From: Gammaproteobacteria bacterium
GTDB taxonomy: Bacteria; Pseudomonadota; Gammaproteobacteria; Thiohalobacterales; Thiohalobacteraceae
DNA length: 64,000 nt
Assembly (NCBI GenBank): GCA_018819175.1
Contig: JAHJQQ010000019.1
Coordinates: 113,869-177,868, forward strand
Reading direction: 5' to 3'
The position numbers were made by a program, and so were the translations under genes. Of this stretch, positions 37,821 through 46,991 are shown one piece after another. The first letter of the stretch is position 1. The number at the start of each line of letters is the position of its first letter. Under the pieces are notes generated by a model that was given only the letters and a program-made list of their open reading frames with translations, was not told where the DNA came from and did no database searches.

Positions 37821-38585
37821 ATGAGCAGCGCGATGGAATCATATTTGCCGGAATTGAATGGAATGATCCAGGGGATCAGAAAGGGTCGAAATGTCTATGA
37901 GGGCTATCAGCGCGGCTGGGGCATTCAATTCGGTGGGTTGAAGGAAAAGATATTGAAGGATCCGCTCTATAAAGATGCGTTCGCCATCGCGAGAGACCGG
38001 ACGATCATGAGCGAAGAGAATAGGATGAATATCTTCCTACTACTGCGCTTTTTTATCGACAAACTACCTTTTGGCCACATTGTAGAATACGGCTCATATA
38101 GAGGAGGGAGTGCGATATTTATGGCCTACGTCGCGAAAAAACTCTATCCAGGCATGAAGGTCTTTGCGCTCGACAGTTATGAGGGAATGCCATCAACTGA
38201 CAAAAATGTTGATGCGCACAATGCTGGTGATTTTGGCGATGTAGATTTTCATGCTCTTCAGCAGCGCGTGCAGGACTTGGGCTTGGATAACTTGATTCTT
38301 GTGAAAGGATTTTTCGAAAGTACAAATGACAGCGTCATGTCGCAGGCCGGTAAAATTAGTTTCGCTCATATCGATTGTGATATTCAGCCGGCCGTAAGGT
38401 ATTCCTATGAAGGCGTCAGGCCGTTCATGGTGGATGGCGGATATATTGTGTTCGACGACGCGACTGTTTCCAGTTGCATTGGTGCGACTGAAGTAGTCGA
38501 AGATCTTCTTATTCGTCGTGATGGCCTGAATTCAGAGCAGATATGGCCTCATTTCGTATTCCGTGCATTTGCCAACGAAGCTTGA
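37821..38585 (+). CDS. TylF/MycF-type O-methyltransferase
   Basis: A 254-residue metal-dependent O-methyltransferase. It has IVEYGSYRGGSAIFMA (SAM loop, about 86), ALDSYEGMPSTDKNVD (about 116), FAHIDCDIQPAVRYSYEGVR (Asp pair for metal, about 185) and GGYIVFDDAT. TylF relatives methylate deoxysugars such as 6-deoxyallose; similar proteins are frequent in polysaccharide loci. The start could be ATG 37821 or 37833; a TTG lies farther upstream. Confidence 0.82.
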   Translation: MSSAMESYLPELNGMIQGIRKGRNVYEGYQRGWGIQFGGLKEKILKDPLYKDAFAIARDRTIMSEENRMNIFLLLRFFIDKLPFGHIVEYGSYRGGSAIFMAYVAKKLYPGMKVFALDSYEGMPSTDKNVDAHNAGDFGDVDFHALQQRVQDLGLDNLILVKGFFESTNDSVMSQAGKISFAHIDCDIQPAVRYSYEGVRPFMVDGGYIVFDDATVSSCIGATEVVEDLLIRRDGLNSEQIWPHFVFRAFANEA

Positions 38586-38593
38586 GGTAAGCA

Positions 38594-39331
38594 ATGAAAG
38601 AATGCAGCAAATCCATTCAGCGGAGACTCGCCGACTCGAACTTTGTGCGCCGCTATTTCGTAGGTGACGGTGTTGATATCGGTGGCAAGCCGGACCCACT
38701 GCTGTTGTATAAGGAACTATTCCCGCTGGTGAAGAGCGTCAGGACATGGGATTGGGAGGATGGCGATGCCCAATACCTTCAAGGTGTGAGCGATGGCGCA
38801 TTCGATTTCGTGCATAGCAGCCACTGCTTGGAGCACCTAGTCGATCCAATGGAAGGCATCAGAAATTGGCTTAGGGTAGTGCGTCCTGGGGGATATCTCG
38901 TGGTAACGGTTCCGGACGAGGATCTCTATGAGCAGGGTGTGTTCCCAAGCTCATTCAATAAGGATCACAAGTGGACCTTCACGATCATGAAGCAACGTTC
39001 GTGGAGTCAGCACTCGGTGAACGTCGTGGATCTCATTGGAATTCTTGGAGATGATGCGGAACTCGTAAGGCTCGCTCAGTTATCGGAAACGTATCGCTTC
39101 GAACTGCCGCGGTATGATCAAACTTTGACTCCGATCGGGGAATGCGGAATCGAGTTCGTTATTAGAAAACGACTAGATGCAGAAATTTCTGCAGGTGGAC
39201 GGCTGCCTGTAGATAAAAACCAGCCTGATCGTGAAGCTCGATTGCATTTTAATCAATATAAAAACGATCTTCAGACGCTAAAGCACGCAAATCAAGACTT
39301 GCCCCCGTTTCTAGATGAAAAACTATTGTAA
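38594..39331 (+). CDS. Class I SAM-dependent methyltransferase
   Basis: A 245-residue protein with VGDGVDIGGKPDP as a modified SAM loop (about 27), FVHSSHCLEHLVDPMEGIRN (about 75) and VVRPGGYLVVTVPDEDLYEQG (about 95). The last about 50 residues are charged and low in motif content. It resembles methyltransferases of surface-glycan loci; its acceptor is unknown. It follows the TylF-like gene by 8 nt and is part of the same transcript. Confidence 0.78.
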   Translation: MKECSKSIQRRLADSNFVRRYFVGDGVDIGGKPDPLLLYKELFPLVKSVRTWDWEDGDAQYLQGVSDGAFDFVHSSHCLEHLVDPMEGIRNWLRVVRPGGYLVVTVPDEDLYEQGVFPSSFNKDHKWTFTIMKQRSWSQHSVNVVDLIGILGDDAELVRLAQLSETYRFELPRYDQTLTPIGECGIEFVIRKRLDAEISAGGRLPVDKNQPDREARLHFNQYKNDLQTLKHANQDLPPFLDEKLL

Positions 39332-39345
39332 GAGGCAATGATCTG

Positions 39346-40362
39346 ATGTTAGTGCGTGCTCGAGCTCCATTACGACTAGGTTTGGCTGGTGGCGGTACAG
39401 ATGTCTCGCCTTATTGTGATATCTATGGTGGTTATGTACTAAACGCGACGATTGGACGTTATGCGTATGCGGTAATCAAAACGCTTGATGAGTCGTATGT
39501 GCGTTTTGTTGCAACTGATCGGCAGGAGGAGGAAGAAAAGGACATCTCTGAGACATTAGAACTAAATGGGAGCCTTGATTTACACAAGGCCGTATATAAC
39601 GAAATGATCCACCGTTACAACAATGGGCAGCCTATTCCTCTGGAGTTGAGCACATTTTGCGATGCTCCGGCCGGATCCGGTCTAGGGTCTTCTTCAACGT
39701 TAGTCGTCGTAATGATCAGGGCATTCGCTGAACTTCTCAATCTGCCACTTGATGACTATGCTATCGCTCAGTTGGCATTCAAAATTGAGCGTATAGACTG
39801 TGGTTTGGGCGGGGGTAGGCAAGACCAGTATTCTGCTACGTTCGGTGGGTTTAACTTCATGGAATTCTATGCTGATGGACGAGCCGTGATCAATCCTCTC
39901 AGAGTAAAGAACTGGATTATCTGTGAATTAGAGGCTTCATTGTTACTCTTTTATACTGGAGTATCACGCGAGTCAGCGCGTATTATCGCGGATCAGGCCA
40001 GCAATGTGCAGGGCGGTTCAGTTGTTGCGATGCATGGTATCAAACGGGAGGCCCTGGTTATGAAGGAATGTATCCTCAAAGGGGATTTTGAAGGAGTTGT
40101 AGACTCTATGCGACAAGGATGGGAGAGCAAAAAATCTTCTGCAAAGACAGTATCGAATCCATTCATCGATGGAATCTATGAGGCGGCCATTGATGCTGGT
40201 GCATCTGCGGGGAAAGTTTCAGGCGCTGGCGGCGGAGGCTTTATGATGTTCTTTGCGCCACCTGATAGACGCATGGACGTGATTCGTGCGCTGAATAGAT
40301 TTGAGGGTCAGGTCAGTAACTGTCACTTTACCAAGCACGGTACTCAAGCCTGGAAACTCTGA
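39346..40362 (+). CDS. hddA: D-glycero-alpha-D-manno-heptose 7-phosphate kinase (GHMP family)
   Basis: A 338-residue GHMP kinase with RARAPLRLGLAGGGTDVSPY at the start, the ATP loop DAPAGSGLGSSSTLVVVMI (about 108) and GKVSGAGGGGFMMFFAP near the C-terminus (about 286). Next to gmhA and a heptose-1-phosphate guanylyltransferase, it fits HddA, which phosphorylates heptose-7-phosphate at O-1 on the GDP-heptose route. Its stop overlaps the gmhA ATG by one base (TGATG). L-fucose kinase-like GHMP proteins are the main alternative, made unlikely by the neighbours. Confidence 0.88.
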   Translation: MLVRARAPLRLGLAGGGTDVSPYCDIYGGYVLNATIGRYAYAVIKTLDESYVRFVATDRQEEEEKDISETLELNGSLDLHKAVYNEMIHRYNNGQPIPLELSTFCDAPAGSGLGSSSTLVVVMIRAFAELLNLPLDDYAIAQLAFKIERIDCGLGGGRQDQYSATFGGFNFMEFYADGRAVINPLRVKNWIICELEASLLLFYTGVSRESARIIADQASNVQGGSVVAMHGIKREALVMKECILKGDFEGVVDSMRQGWESKKSSAKTVSNPFIDGIYEAAIDAGASAGKVSGAGGGGFMMFFAPPDRRMDVIRALNRFEGQVSNCHFTKHGTQAWKL

Positions 40363-40946
40363 TGGATAATATGATTCATGCGCAGATTACCGAGAGTGTA
40401 GACGTCTTTACTGCTATACAAAATGATAATCATCTTATAGCTGTGGTTAAAAATGTAGTAGATGTCTGCGTTTCAGCATTAAATAATAAATGCAAACTTC
40501 TGTTCATGGGCAATGGCGGAAGCGCGGCTGATTGCCAACACCTGGCTGGTGAAATGGTTAGTCGGCTATCATTTGACAGACCGGGCTTGCCAGCCTTCGC
40601 GCTGACAGTGGATAGCTCAGTAATGACAGCTATCGCCAATGACTATGGCTATGATTGTTTGTTTTCTAGACAGGTAGAGGCTGTAGCTAGACCTGGAGAT
40701 GTATTGTTTGGAATATCCACATCGGGTTGCTCGCCAAATGTGCTCGCTGGTTTAACCGTGGCACGAAAGATGGGAGTAACCACCGTTGGAATGACAGGCA
40801 ATCAAAAGGCCGATATCGTACAAGCATCAGACTACGTAATTGAAATACCTTCCGCCAGTACACCAAAGATTCAGGAAGGACATATTCTCATTGGGCACAT
40901 TATTTGTAATTTGATCGAGAAAAGACTCTTTGAGCACTTAAAATGA
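40362..40946 (+). CDS. gmhA: Phosphoheptose isomerase
   Basis: A 194-residue SIS-domain isomerase with FMGNGGSAADCQHLAGEM (about 48) and FGISTSGCSPNVLAGL (about 117), then EGHILIGHIICNLIE near the end. It converts sedoheptulose-7-phosphate to D-glycero-D-manno-heptose-7-phosphate, the substrate of HddA. It overlaps hddC by 4 nt (ATGA). A separate housekeeping GmhA for the LPS core may also exist elsewhere. Confidence 0.92.
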   Translation: MDNMIHAQITESVDVFTAIQNDNHLIAVVKNVVDVCVSALNNKCKLLFMGNGGSAADCQHLAGEMVSRLSFDRPGLPAFALTVDSSVMTAIANDYGYDCLFSRQVEAVARPGDVLFGISTSGCSPNVLAGLTVARKMGVTTVGMTGNQKADIVQASDYVIEIPSASTPKIQEGHILIGHIICNLIEKRLFEHLK

Positions 40947-41635
40947 AAGCAATTGTACTTGCTGGTGGATTAGGAACACGACTCAAGGAGAGAATAGCAG
41001 ATATTCCAAAGCCTATGGCACCTGTGGGAGAGCGTCCATTTCTTGAATATCTATTAGATCAGCTTATTATTGGCGGCATAAATGAAATCATTCTCTCAGT
41101 CGGTTTTCGTGCAGACGTTATTATTGATCATTTCGGAGAAAGTTATCGTAATGCTTCTTTAAGTTATGCGGTAGAAACTGAGCCACTAGGTACTGGTGGC
41201 GCAATTGTTCATGCCATGCAAGAACACATAACTGACCCAGTGATAGTGCTTAATGGTGATACATTTTTAAATATTGATTATCGTAGCTTTCTACAATGGT
41301 ATTCCACCGCACATGCAGATGTAGCTATGATATTGCGCGACGTGCCAGATGCATCTAGATATGGATCAGTTACGGTAACTAATGGAAGGGTATCAGGTTT
41401 TAAGGAAAAGTGTGTTGAAGGCGCCGGACTGATAAATGCGGGCATCTATATTATAAATCCGGGATCACTAAAGTCTTTTGATTTGCCAAATAGGTTCAGT
41501 TTCGAAACTGACTTCCTGCAGCGCTACTACAGCAAAATTCCAATAAAAGCATATATTACTAATGCATATTTTATAGATATCGGCATCCCTGATGATTACG
41601 ATAGAGCTCAGCAAGAACTGCCTCTTATTACATAA
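40943..41635 (+). CDS. hddC: D-glycero-alpha-D-manno-heptose 1-phosphate guanylyltransferase
   Basis: A 230-residue sugar nucleotidyltransferase with LAGGLGTRLKERIADIPKPM near the start, VLNGDTFLNIDY (about 92) and FKEKCVEGAGLINAGIYI (about 152). In this context it is expected to make GDP-D-glycero-D-manno-heptose, completing hddA-gmhA-hddC. The phosphatase GmhB, needed to remove the 7-phosphate, is not seen in the window. Nucleotide specificity is inferred from the neighbours and not from a visible residue. Confidence 0.85.
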   Translation: MKAIVLAGGLGTRLKERIADIPKPMAPVGERPFLEYLLDQLIIGGINEIILSVGFRADVIIDHFGESYRNASLSYAVETEPLGTGGAIVHAMQEHITDPVIVLNGDTFLNIDYRSFLQWYSTAHADVAMILRDVPDASRYGSVTVTNGRVSGFKEKCVEGAGLINAGIYIINPGSLKSFDLPNRFSFETDFLQRYYSKIPIKAYITNAYFIDIGIPDDYDRAQQELPLIT

Positions 41636-42043
41636 CAACGACTCAGAAGGCTTTATTGCTTGAACGAGACGGAGTTTCAACGTTGATAGTGAATACAGTG
41701 GTAATCATCTCCAAAACTAGGAGACATCAGAAGTAGAATTTTCTCATAATGCCGATGAGAGCCGCAGCTTCTAATGATTATTTAAGCGGAAAGCGATTAT
41801 GAATTAGATTAACTTACTCAATATTGGTCGGAGGCTAACTGACAGATATACTGGCAGACATTGCAACTGGTGTGGCGCCTTACATTTCCACCTAATCATG
41901 CGCTTTTGGACTCAAAGAAGTCGCCGCGCCTAAGGCGATTTTGAGATGTAAATCCACTTTATTTGTAACTACATAATAACTGACGGTAGAGTCTGTCAGG
42001 GTCTATAGTTGCCGCCTGAAATTATGAATGAAATGAGCATTGA
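41636..42043. other. 408-bp gene-free A+T-rich stretch, possible module boundary
   Basis: No coding frame of note. TCGCC-GCGCCTAA-GGCGA followed by TTTT (near 41928-41950) could be a weak terminator for the heptose genes. CTGAC(GG)TAGAGT(CT)GTCAG at 41980-41999 is a short inverted repeat in the region where a promoter for the next glycosyltransferase gene would lie. No mobile-element ends were recognised. Confidence 0.4.
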
Positions 42044-43657
42044 ATGAACACTTCAATTGGCGTGATCATAGTTAACTGGAATTCATTTGATTGCCTTGAA
42101 CGCTGTTTACTAGCTATCAAAAATCAAAGTTGTCAGCCAACTCGCGTAGTCGTCATTGATAACAATAGTGATAATGCTCCCTTATCCTTATCTTGTGAAA
42201 CGCCAGACAATACTATCTACATCAAGCTCGATGAAAATACTGGATTTGCGCGCGCAAATAATATGGCTGTCTCACACATAGGGGATTGCCAATGGATTGT
42301 TCTAGTGAATCCAGATGCCTTTCTGGATCCTAATTGCCTATTAAATCTTATTTCTGCATCACAGCGTCAGCCAGAATATTCTTGCTTTGCGTGTCAAACT
42401 ATAATGGCTAATCAGCTGGAATATTTGGATGGCACTGGAGATGTATATCATATTAGTGGTATTGGATGGCGAAGAGGGTATGGAAGGCATATTGCATCTT
42501 CAATCATAGTTGAGGAGGAGGTGTTCGCGCCTTGTGCAGCAGCAGCTATGTATCGACGGGAGGCATGGGAAGAAGCGCGAGGATTTGATGAAGACTATTT
42601 CTGTTATTTTGAGGATGTAGATCTTGCTTTCCGACTAAGGTTAATGGGGTATCGTTGCCTATTTGTTCCGTCGGCGCTCGCTTATCATGTTGGATCGGTG
42701 ACATCCGGCGGACATCAGAGTGATTTCTCGGTGTATTACGGACATAGAAACCTAGTATGGACTTATATAAAAGATATGCCCGGTTATGCCTTCTGGCTAT
42801 ATTTGCCATTGCATATCGCGATGAACATCGCTGCGATAATATTATTTACATATGAGGGCAGGTGGCAGGTTATTCTGCGTGCTAAATGGGATGCAGTGAA
42901 AGGTATAAAATCAATCTGGTGTAAGCGGCGTGCCGTCCAGGCTAAGCGAATAATACCAATTTCTGAAATTACCCGTTTTATGGATAAACGGATATTGCCG
43001 GTGCGGCGGCATGGTAAAAGGTTAAAAGGCAAATCTAGCGATATATTGTCCATTGTAAGTGGGCATGAAACTATCAATCCTGCGCTAGTTAATTTGAATG
43101 ATAAGGAGGATTACTTCAATTATCTTCGCAGACGTAGCTTATCAGGTCATCTGTACCGAAAGTATTGGCTCTATCCAAAATTGAAGCGACACTTGTACGG
43201 GCGCATACTTGATATTGGCTGTGGGATAGGCGACTTCCTTGCATTTCATCCTGATACTGTAGGTGTTGATGTCAATGCTTTTGCAGTAGATTGGTGCAAA
43301 AAACGTGGGCTTGACGCGAGATTGATGAGAGTGGATAGCCTTCCCTTTGAAGATTCCAGTTTTGAGTGTGTTGTGCTGGATAATGTTCTTGAGCATTTAG
43401 TAGAGCCGCACAGGCTATTATCTGAGATACGACGTGTAATGGTTTCTGGTGGACGCCTGCTTGTTGGTGTCCCTGGTAGTCATGGATATACGTGTGACCA
43501 GGATCATAAAGTGTTCTACGAGGAGGGAAAGTTAGAAGACACAATGCGTGATGCTAACTTTACAAAATCGATGGTGTTCTATACGCCTTTTAAAAGCGAT
43601 TGGCTCGATAAGCATCTGCCGCAGTATTGCCTTTACGCCGTTTTCATGCGTGATTAG
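42044..43657 (+). CDS. GT2 glycosyltransferase fused to a SAM methyltransferase
   Basis: A 537-residue two-enzyme protein. The N-terminal GT-A domain (about 1-230) has VIIVNWNSFDCLERCL, VIDNNSDN, LVNPDAFLDP and YFEDVDLAFRLRLMGYRC, like rhamnosyltransferases of the WbbL type. A hydrophobic helix (about 248-270) follows. The C-terminal methyltransferase (about 380-537) has ILDIGCGIGDFLAFHPD, VVLDNVLEHLVEPHRLLSEI and SGGRLLVGVPGS. It may transfer a sugar and methylate it. This order, transferase then methyltransferase, differs from the giant protein at 33761. Confidence 0.87.
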   Translation: MNTSIGVIIVNWNSFDCLERCLLAIKNQSCQPTRVVVIDNNSDNAPLSLSCETPDNTIYIKLDENTGFARANNMAVSHIGDCQWIVLVNPDAFLDPNCLLNLISASQRQPEYSCFACQTIMANQLEYLDGTGDVYHISGIGWRRGYGRHIASSIIVEEEVFAPCAAAAMYRREAWEEARGFDEDYFCYFEDVDLAFRLRLMGYRCLFVPSALAYHVGSVTSGGHQSDFSVYYGHRNLVWTYIKDMPGYAFWLYLPLHIAMNIAAIILFTYEGRWQVILRAKWDAVKGIKSIWCKRRAVQAKRIIPISEITRFMDKRILPVRRHGKRLKGKSSDILSIVSGHETINPALVNLNDKEDYFNYLRRRSLSGHLYRKYWLYPKLKRHLYGRILDIGCGIGDFLAFHPDTVGVDVNAFAVDWCKKRGLDARLMRVDSLPFEDSSFECVVLDNVLEHLVEPHRLLSEIRRVMVSGGRLLVGVPGSHGYTCDQDHKVFYEEGKLEDTMRDANFTKSMVFYTPFKSDWLDKHLPQYCLYAVFMRD

Positions 43658-43669
43658 TAATATCTAAAT

Positions 43670-44416
43670 ATGGCTGAAATCACTGTGTCTATAGTTAGTC
43701 ACGGGCATGGCTCGTTACTCCCTGACTTATTGACGGATTTGTCTTTATGCCCTGAAGTAGATGAAGTTATTCTTATTCGTAACATTCCCGAGCCTAGTAT
43801 TGCCATTTCAACACCTATTCGATTATCTATTATTGAGAATCCGAAACCGATAGGCTTCGGTGCCAACCATAACGCCGCCTTTCAAATGGTCAAGACACCG
43901 TATTTTGTAGTTCTAAATCCTGATATACGGCTCGATGAAAATCCATTTCCAACACTGCTGAAATGTATGCAGTCAGATGACAGTGCGCTATGTGCGCCGG
44001 CTGTGGTAAATCCAGCTGGTGGGTTAGAAGATAGTGCGCGACATTTCCCAACGTCCTTTGGATTGGCAAAGAAGGCTCTGTTTCGATGCAAGGGGAGGTT
44101 GCTCTATGATCTAGGTAGCCCGCCGATGCCTGTGCCATGGGTTGCAGGTATGTTTATGCTTATTCGTAGCTCAGATTATATTGCTCTAAATGGCTTTGAT
44201 GAGAATTACTTTTTATATTATGAAGATGTCGATTTGTGTGCGCGTCTATGGGAGTCAGGACGGAAGGTGGTGCTCTGCCCCTCAGTGCATGTTATACATG
44301 ATGCGCGCAGGGAAAGTCATCGCAACTTTAAATACATGCTATGGCATATGACTAGTATGGCCCGTTATTTTTTCAAACATGCCGCGTATGCGTTCAATCT
44401 GCGTAATATAAGCTAG
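43670..44416 (+). CDS. GT2 family glycosyltransferase
   Basis: A 248-residue GT-A enzyme with ITVSIVSHGHGSLLPDLL, LNPDIRLDENPF (metal-binding Asp, about 84) and YFLYYEDVDLCARLWESGRK (about 182, catalytic ED-x-DLCxR). It resembles rhamnosyl- and other WbbL-type transferases that build O-antigen repeat units. It starts 12 nt after the fusion gene and shares its strand and composition. Confidence 0.9.
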   Translation: MAEITVSIVSHGHGSLLPDLLTDLSLCPEVDEVILIRNIPEPSIAISTPIRLSIIENPKPIGFGANHNAAFQMVKTPYFVVLNPDIRLDENPFPTLLKCMQSDDSALCAPAVVNPAGGLEDSARHFPTSFGLAKKALFRCKGRLLYDLGSPPMPVPWVAGMFMLIRSSDYIALNGFDENYFLYYEDVDLCARLWESGRKVVLCPSVHVIHDARRESHRNFKYMLWHMTSMARYFFKHAAYAFNLRNIS

Positions 44417-44454
44417 TCAAGAAGTTCATCCGGAATACAATTCAATAAAGTCAT

Positions 44455-45441
44455 ATGGATATGTCTGAAACTGCAAAAATGAAAATACTCGTAACAGGTG
44501 GTGCAGGCTTCATCGGATGTGCACTTGTAAATAGTCTGCTTGATTCCGAGAAGCATCAGCCACTGGCCAGTGTAAGACGGATTACGCCATCTTTACCGCC
44601 ATTAATTCAATCAATTGACGAGGTGGGTCCTAATACTGACTGGAGGAATGTGCTCAAGAACGTTGATGTTGTAGTGCACAACGCCGCTCTTGTGCATGTT
44701 ACCAGTGATGGTTCGAATGAAGCATTGGAAGCTTATCGCGAGTCGAATGCTCTGGGCACATTGAATCTGGCACTTCAGGCTTTATCGTCTGGTGTAAAAC
44801 GCTTTGTGTATATTAGCTCGATTAAAGTTAATGGAGAATGCACGCATTTGAACCGGCCATTTGAGGCGAGCGATGCGCCAAATCCTGTTGGTCCATATGC
44901 TGTTTCCAAATTTGAAGCTGAAAACGGATTAAATGATCTATCGGCCAGAGCCGGCATGGAGGTGGTGATCATTCGGCCGCCGCTGGTCTATGGTCCCGGC
45001 GTGAAAGCCAACTTTCATACCATGATGCGCTGGCTGATGCGTGGCATACCCTTGCCGCTAGCTGCTGTTAATAACAAACGCAGTCTGCTGGCCCTTGATA
45101 ACCTAATAAGTCTGATTGTTACCTGTATCGAGCATCCTGCTGCGGCGAATCAGACTTTTTTGGTCTCGGACGGAGAAGATCTTTCAACGCCAGAGTTGCT
45201 GAGACGGCTTGGTGCTTTATTAGGTAAACCGGCAAGATTGTTTCCAGTACCACAAAAATTACTCGATACGAGTCTGCGGTTACTTGGAAAGGGTGATATG
45301 GCTATGAGTCTCTGTTCCTCACTGCAGGTAGATATGAGTAAGACCAATAGAATATTGAACTGGATGCCGCCTTTGACAGTCGATCAGGGTTTGTTAATCA
45401 CGGCACAGGATTTCCTTAGGTCGCGTGAATCGGATAATTAA
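44455..45441 (+). CDS. wbpV: UDP-HexNAc 4-reductase/epimerase (WbpV-like)
   Basis: A 328-residue extended short-chain dehydrogenase with KILVTGGAGFIGCALVNSL (NAD loop), VVHNAALVHV, the Ser in YISSIKVNGE and the catalytic YAVSKFEAE. The family includes WbpV/WreQ, which reduce the 4-keto intermediate made by WbpM to UDP-D-QuiNAc or UDP-FucNAc. Its partners wbpL- and wbpM-type genes lie downstream, as in P. aeruginosa serotype O6. Possible starts are ATG 44455, 44461 or 44479; the last is close to the fold. A general UDP-glucose epimerase is the alternative. Confidence 0.8.
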   Translation: MDMSETAKMKILVTGGAGFIGCALVNSLLDSEKHQPLASVRRITPSLPPLIQSIDEVGPNTDWRNVLKNVDVVVHNAALVHVTSDGSNEALEAYRESNALGTLNLALQALSSGVKRFVYISSIKVNGECTHLNRPFEASDAPNPVGPYAVSKFEAENGLNDLSARAGMEVVIIRPPLVYGPGVKANFHTMMRWLMRGIPLPLAAVNNKRSLLALDNLISLIVTCIEHPAAANQTFLVSDGEDLSTPELLRRLGALLGKPARLFPVPQKLLDTSLRLLGKGDMAMSLCSSLQVDMSKTNRILNWMPPLTVDQGLLITAQDFLRSRESDN

Positions 45442-45485
45442 TCCGAATTAATGAATCGTAAATATTGACGCATGGCATTCCATTT

Positions 45486-46874
45486 ATGAATGCGGCCGTG
45501 CCAAGTTTGATAGGCTATCGGAGAAGCGGCCTGGTGAGAAAGTATATATCTTCGATATTCTCGGGCAGCACGCCAACCCATCTCCTGGCGCGTGGCTCTC
45601 TAGTCTCCTTTATAATCCAGGGCAGTGGTGCAGCTTTAATATTTCTAGCTGAGATTATTTTGGCGCGCATATTGGGCGCGCAAGGGTATGGTCTTTTTGC
45701 GACAGTCATGGCTTCACTGCAGGTATTGGTAATGGTGGCGCTACTGGGTAGTAACAATCTATTGCTGCGTTTCGTTCCTATCTTTTCCGGCACGGCTGAC
45801 TGGTCACATTTACGGGGATTGGTGCGGCATTGCAGTCTTATAAGTTTAACCCTTGGCATTAGTATTTTTAGTGCTGCCACACTGCTACTGGTGGTGGTGA
45901 TTGGCGATCGGATATCCACCGATACAAGCTGGGCATTTCTAATTGGCATGGCTATCTTACCAGTTGCAGCACTTTCCTTGCAGAGGCAGTCTATTCTGCG
46001 TGGTTTGCACTTTGTCGCTGCAGCCTTGTCACCAGAGCTTATAGTTCGACCATTGGTGCTCATGTCTCTGGTTGCGGGACTGACTTGGGGCCTAGGGAAG
46101 TCGGTTTCGGCACCAATGGCGCTTGCAATGAATGGTTTGGCTGTATTGGTTGCTTTTTTATTGGGTAATTACTGGCTGCGGCGTGCTATGCCTGCTGGCG
46201 TTATGGCATCGCCACACTCAGTGCGAATTCATGAGTGGCTGCGAATTGCCGTCCCATTGTTTCTTATTGCAGGTTTGCAACTACTGATTGTGCGTTTGGA
46301 TATCATGCTGCTTGGTGTCCTGTCCGGCCATGAGCAGGCAGGACACTATGCTGCAGCCAGTCGAATCGGCGATCTGATTGTATTTGCACTCGCATCGGCC
46401 AATATCATTGTCGGGCCGCTTATCGCCGGCCTGCATGCTCGAAATGATATTGCCGGAATGCAGCGCATGTTAGTCACTCTTTCCAAGGGAGTAATGCTGC
46501 TCACAGTGCCTCTGGTGCTTGTAATCGTATTATTCGGTCGCTCCATCCTCGGTTTCTTTGGCGGAGAGTATGTGTCAGCTTATGTGCCGCTACTTATACT
46601 GGTATGTGGCCAGTTGATCAATGCGTTGTCAGGACCGGTCGATTTCGTTATGGCGATGACCGGACAACAGGTGAAAATGATGCAGATCCTTGTTCTTGCG
46701 GCTGGATTGAATTTAGCGTTGAATTTTGCCCTGATTCCTCAGTTCGGCTTGATCGGTGCAGCCAGCGCAACGGCGATCACAACAGCCTTCTGGAATATTT
46801 ACATGCGATATATTGTGCTCAAGCGCCTGGGTGTGGATGCCTCCGTGCTGATATTGTTAGGCAGGCGCGTCTGA
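45486..46874 (+). CDS. wzx: Wzx-type oligosaccharide flippase
   Basis: A 462-residue polytopic membrane protein with about 12 hydrophobic helices. It has the family features ARILGAQGYGLFATVMASL near the start, a central GHEQAGHYAAASRIGDLIVF, and C-terminal FGLIGAASATAITTAFWN. It should move lipid-linked oligosaccharide across the inner membrane. The start is uncertain: TTG 45465 or ATG 45486; neither has a strong ribosome site. It is unusual to find it together with the wzm/wzt exporter and without wzy. Confidence 0.85.
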   Translation: MNAAVPSLIGYRRSGLVRKYISSIFSGSTPTHLLARGSLVSFIIQGSGAALIFLAEIILARILGAQGYGLFATVMASLQVLVMVALLGSNNLLLRFVPIFSGTADWSHLRGLVRHCSLISLTLGISIFSAATLLLVVVIGDRISTDTSWAFLIGMAILPVAALSLQRQSILRGLHFVAAALSPELIVRPLVLMSLVAGLTWGLGKSVSAPMALAMNGLAVLVAFLLGNYWLRRAMPAGVMASPHSVRIHEWLRIAVPLFLIAGLQLLIVRLDIMLLGVLSGHEQAGHYAAASRIGDLIVFALASANIIVGPLIAGLHARNDIAGMQRMLVTLSKGVMLLTVPLVLVIVLFGRSILGFFGGEYVSAYVPLLILVCGQLINALSGPVDFVMAMTGQQVKMMQILVLAAGLNLALNFALIPQFGLIGAASATAITTAFWNIYMRYIVLKRLGVDASVLILLGRRV

Positions 46875-46991
46875 AACAGTATTCTGTATCAGTTGTACTG
46901 AGTTTAGTTACTCATTGCTCATATGAAGGTGGCTGATAAAGGTATGCTTTTTGTGTTTACCACTATTATAAGATTCGGCGGGAGCTGACTG

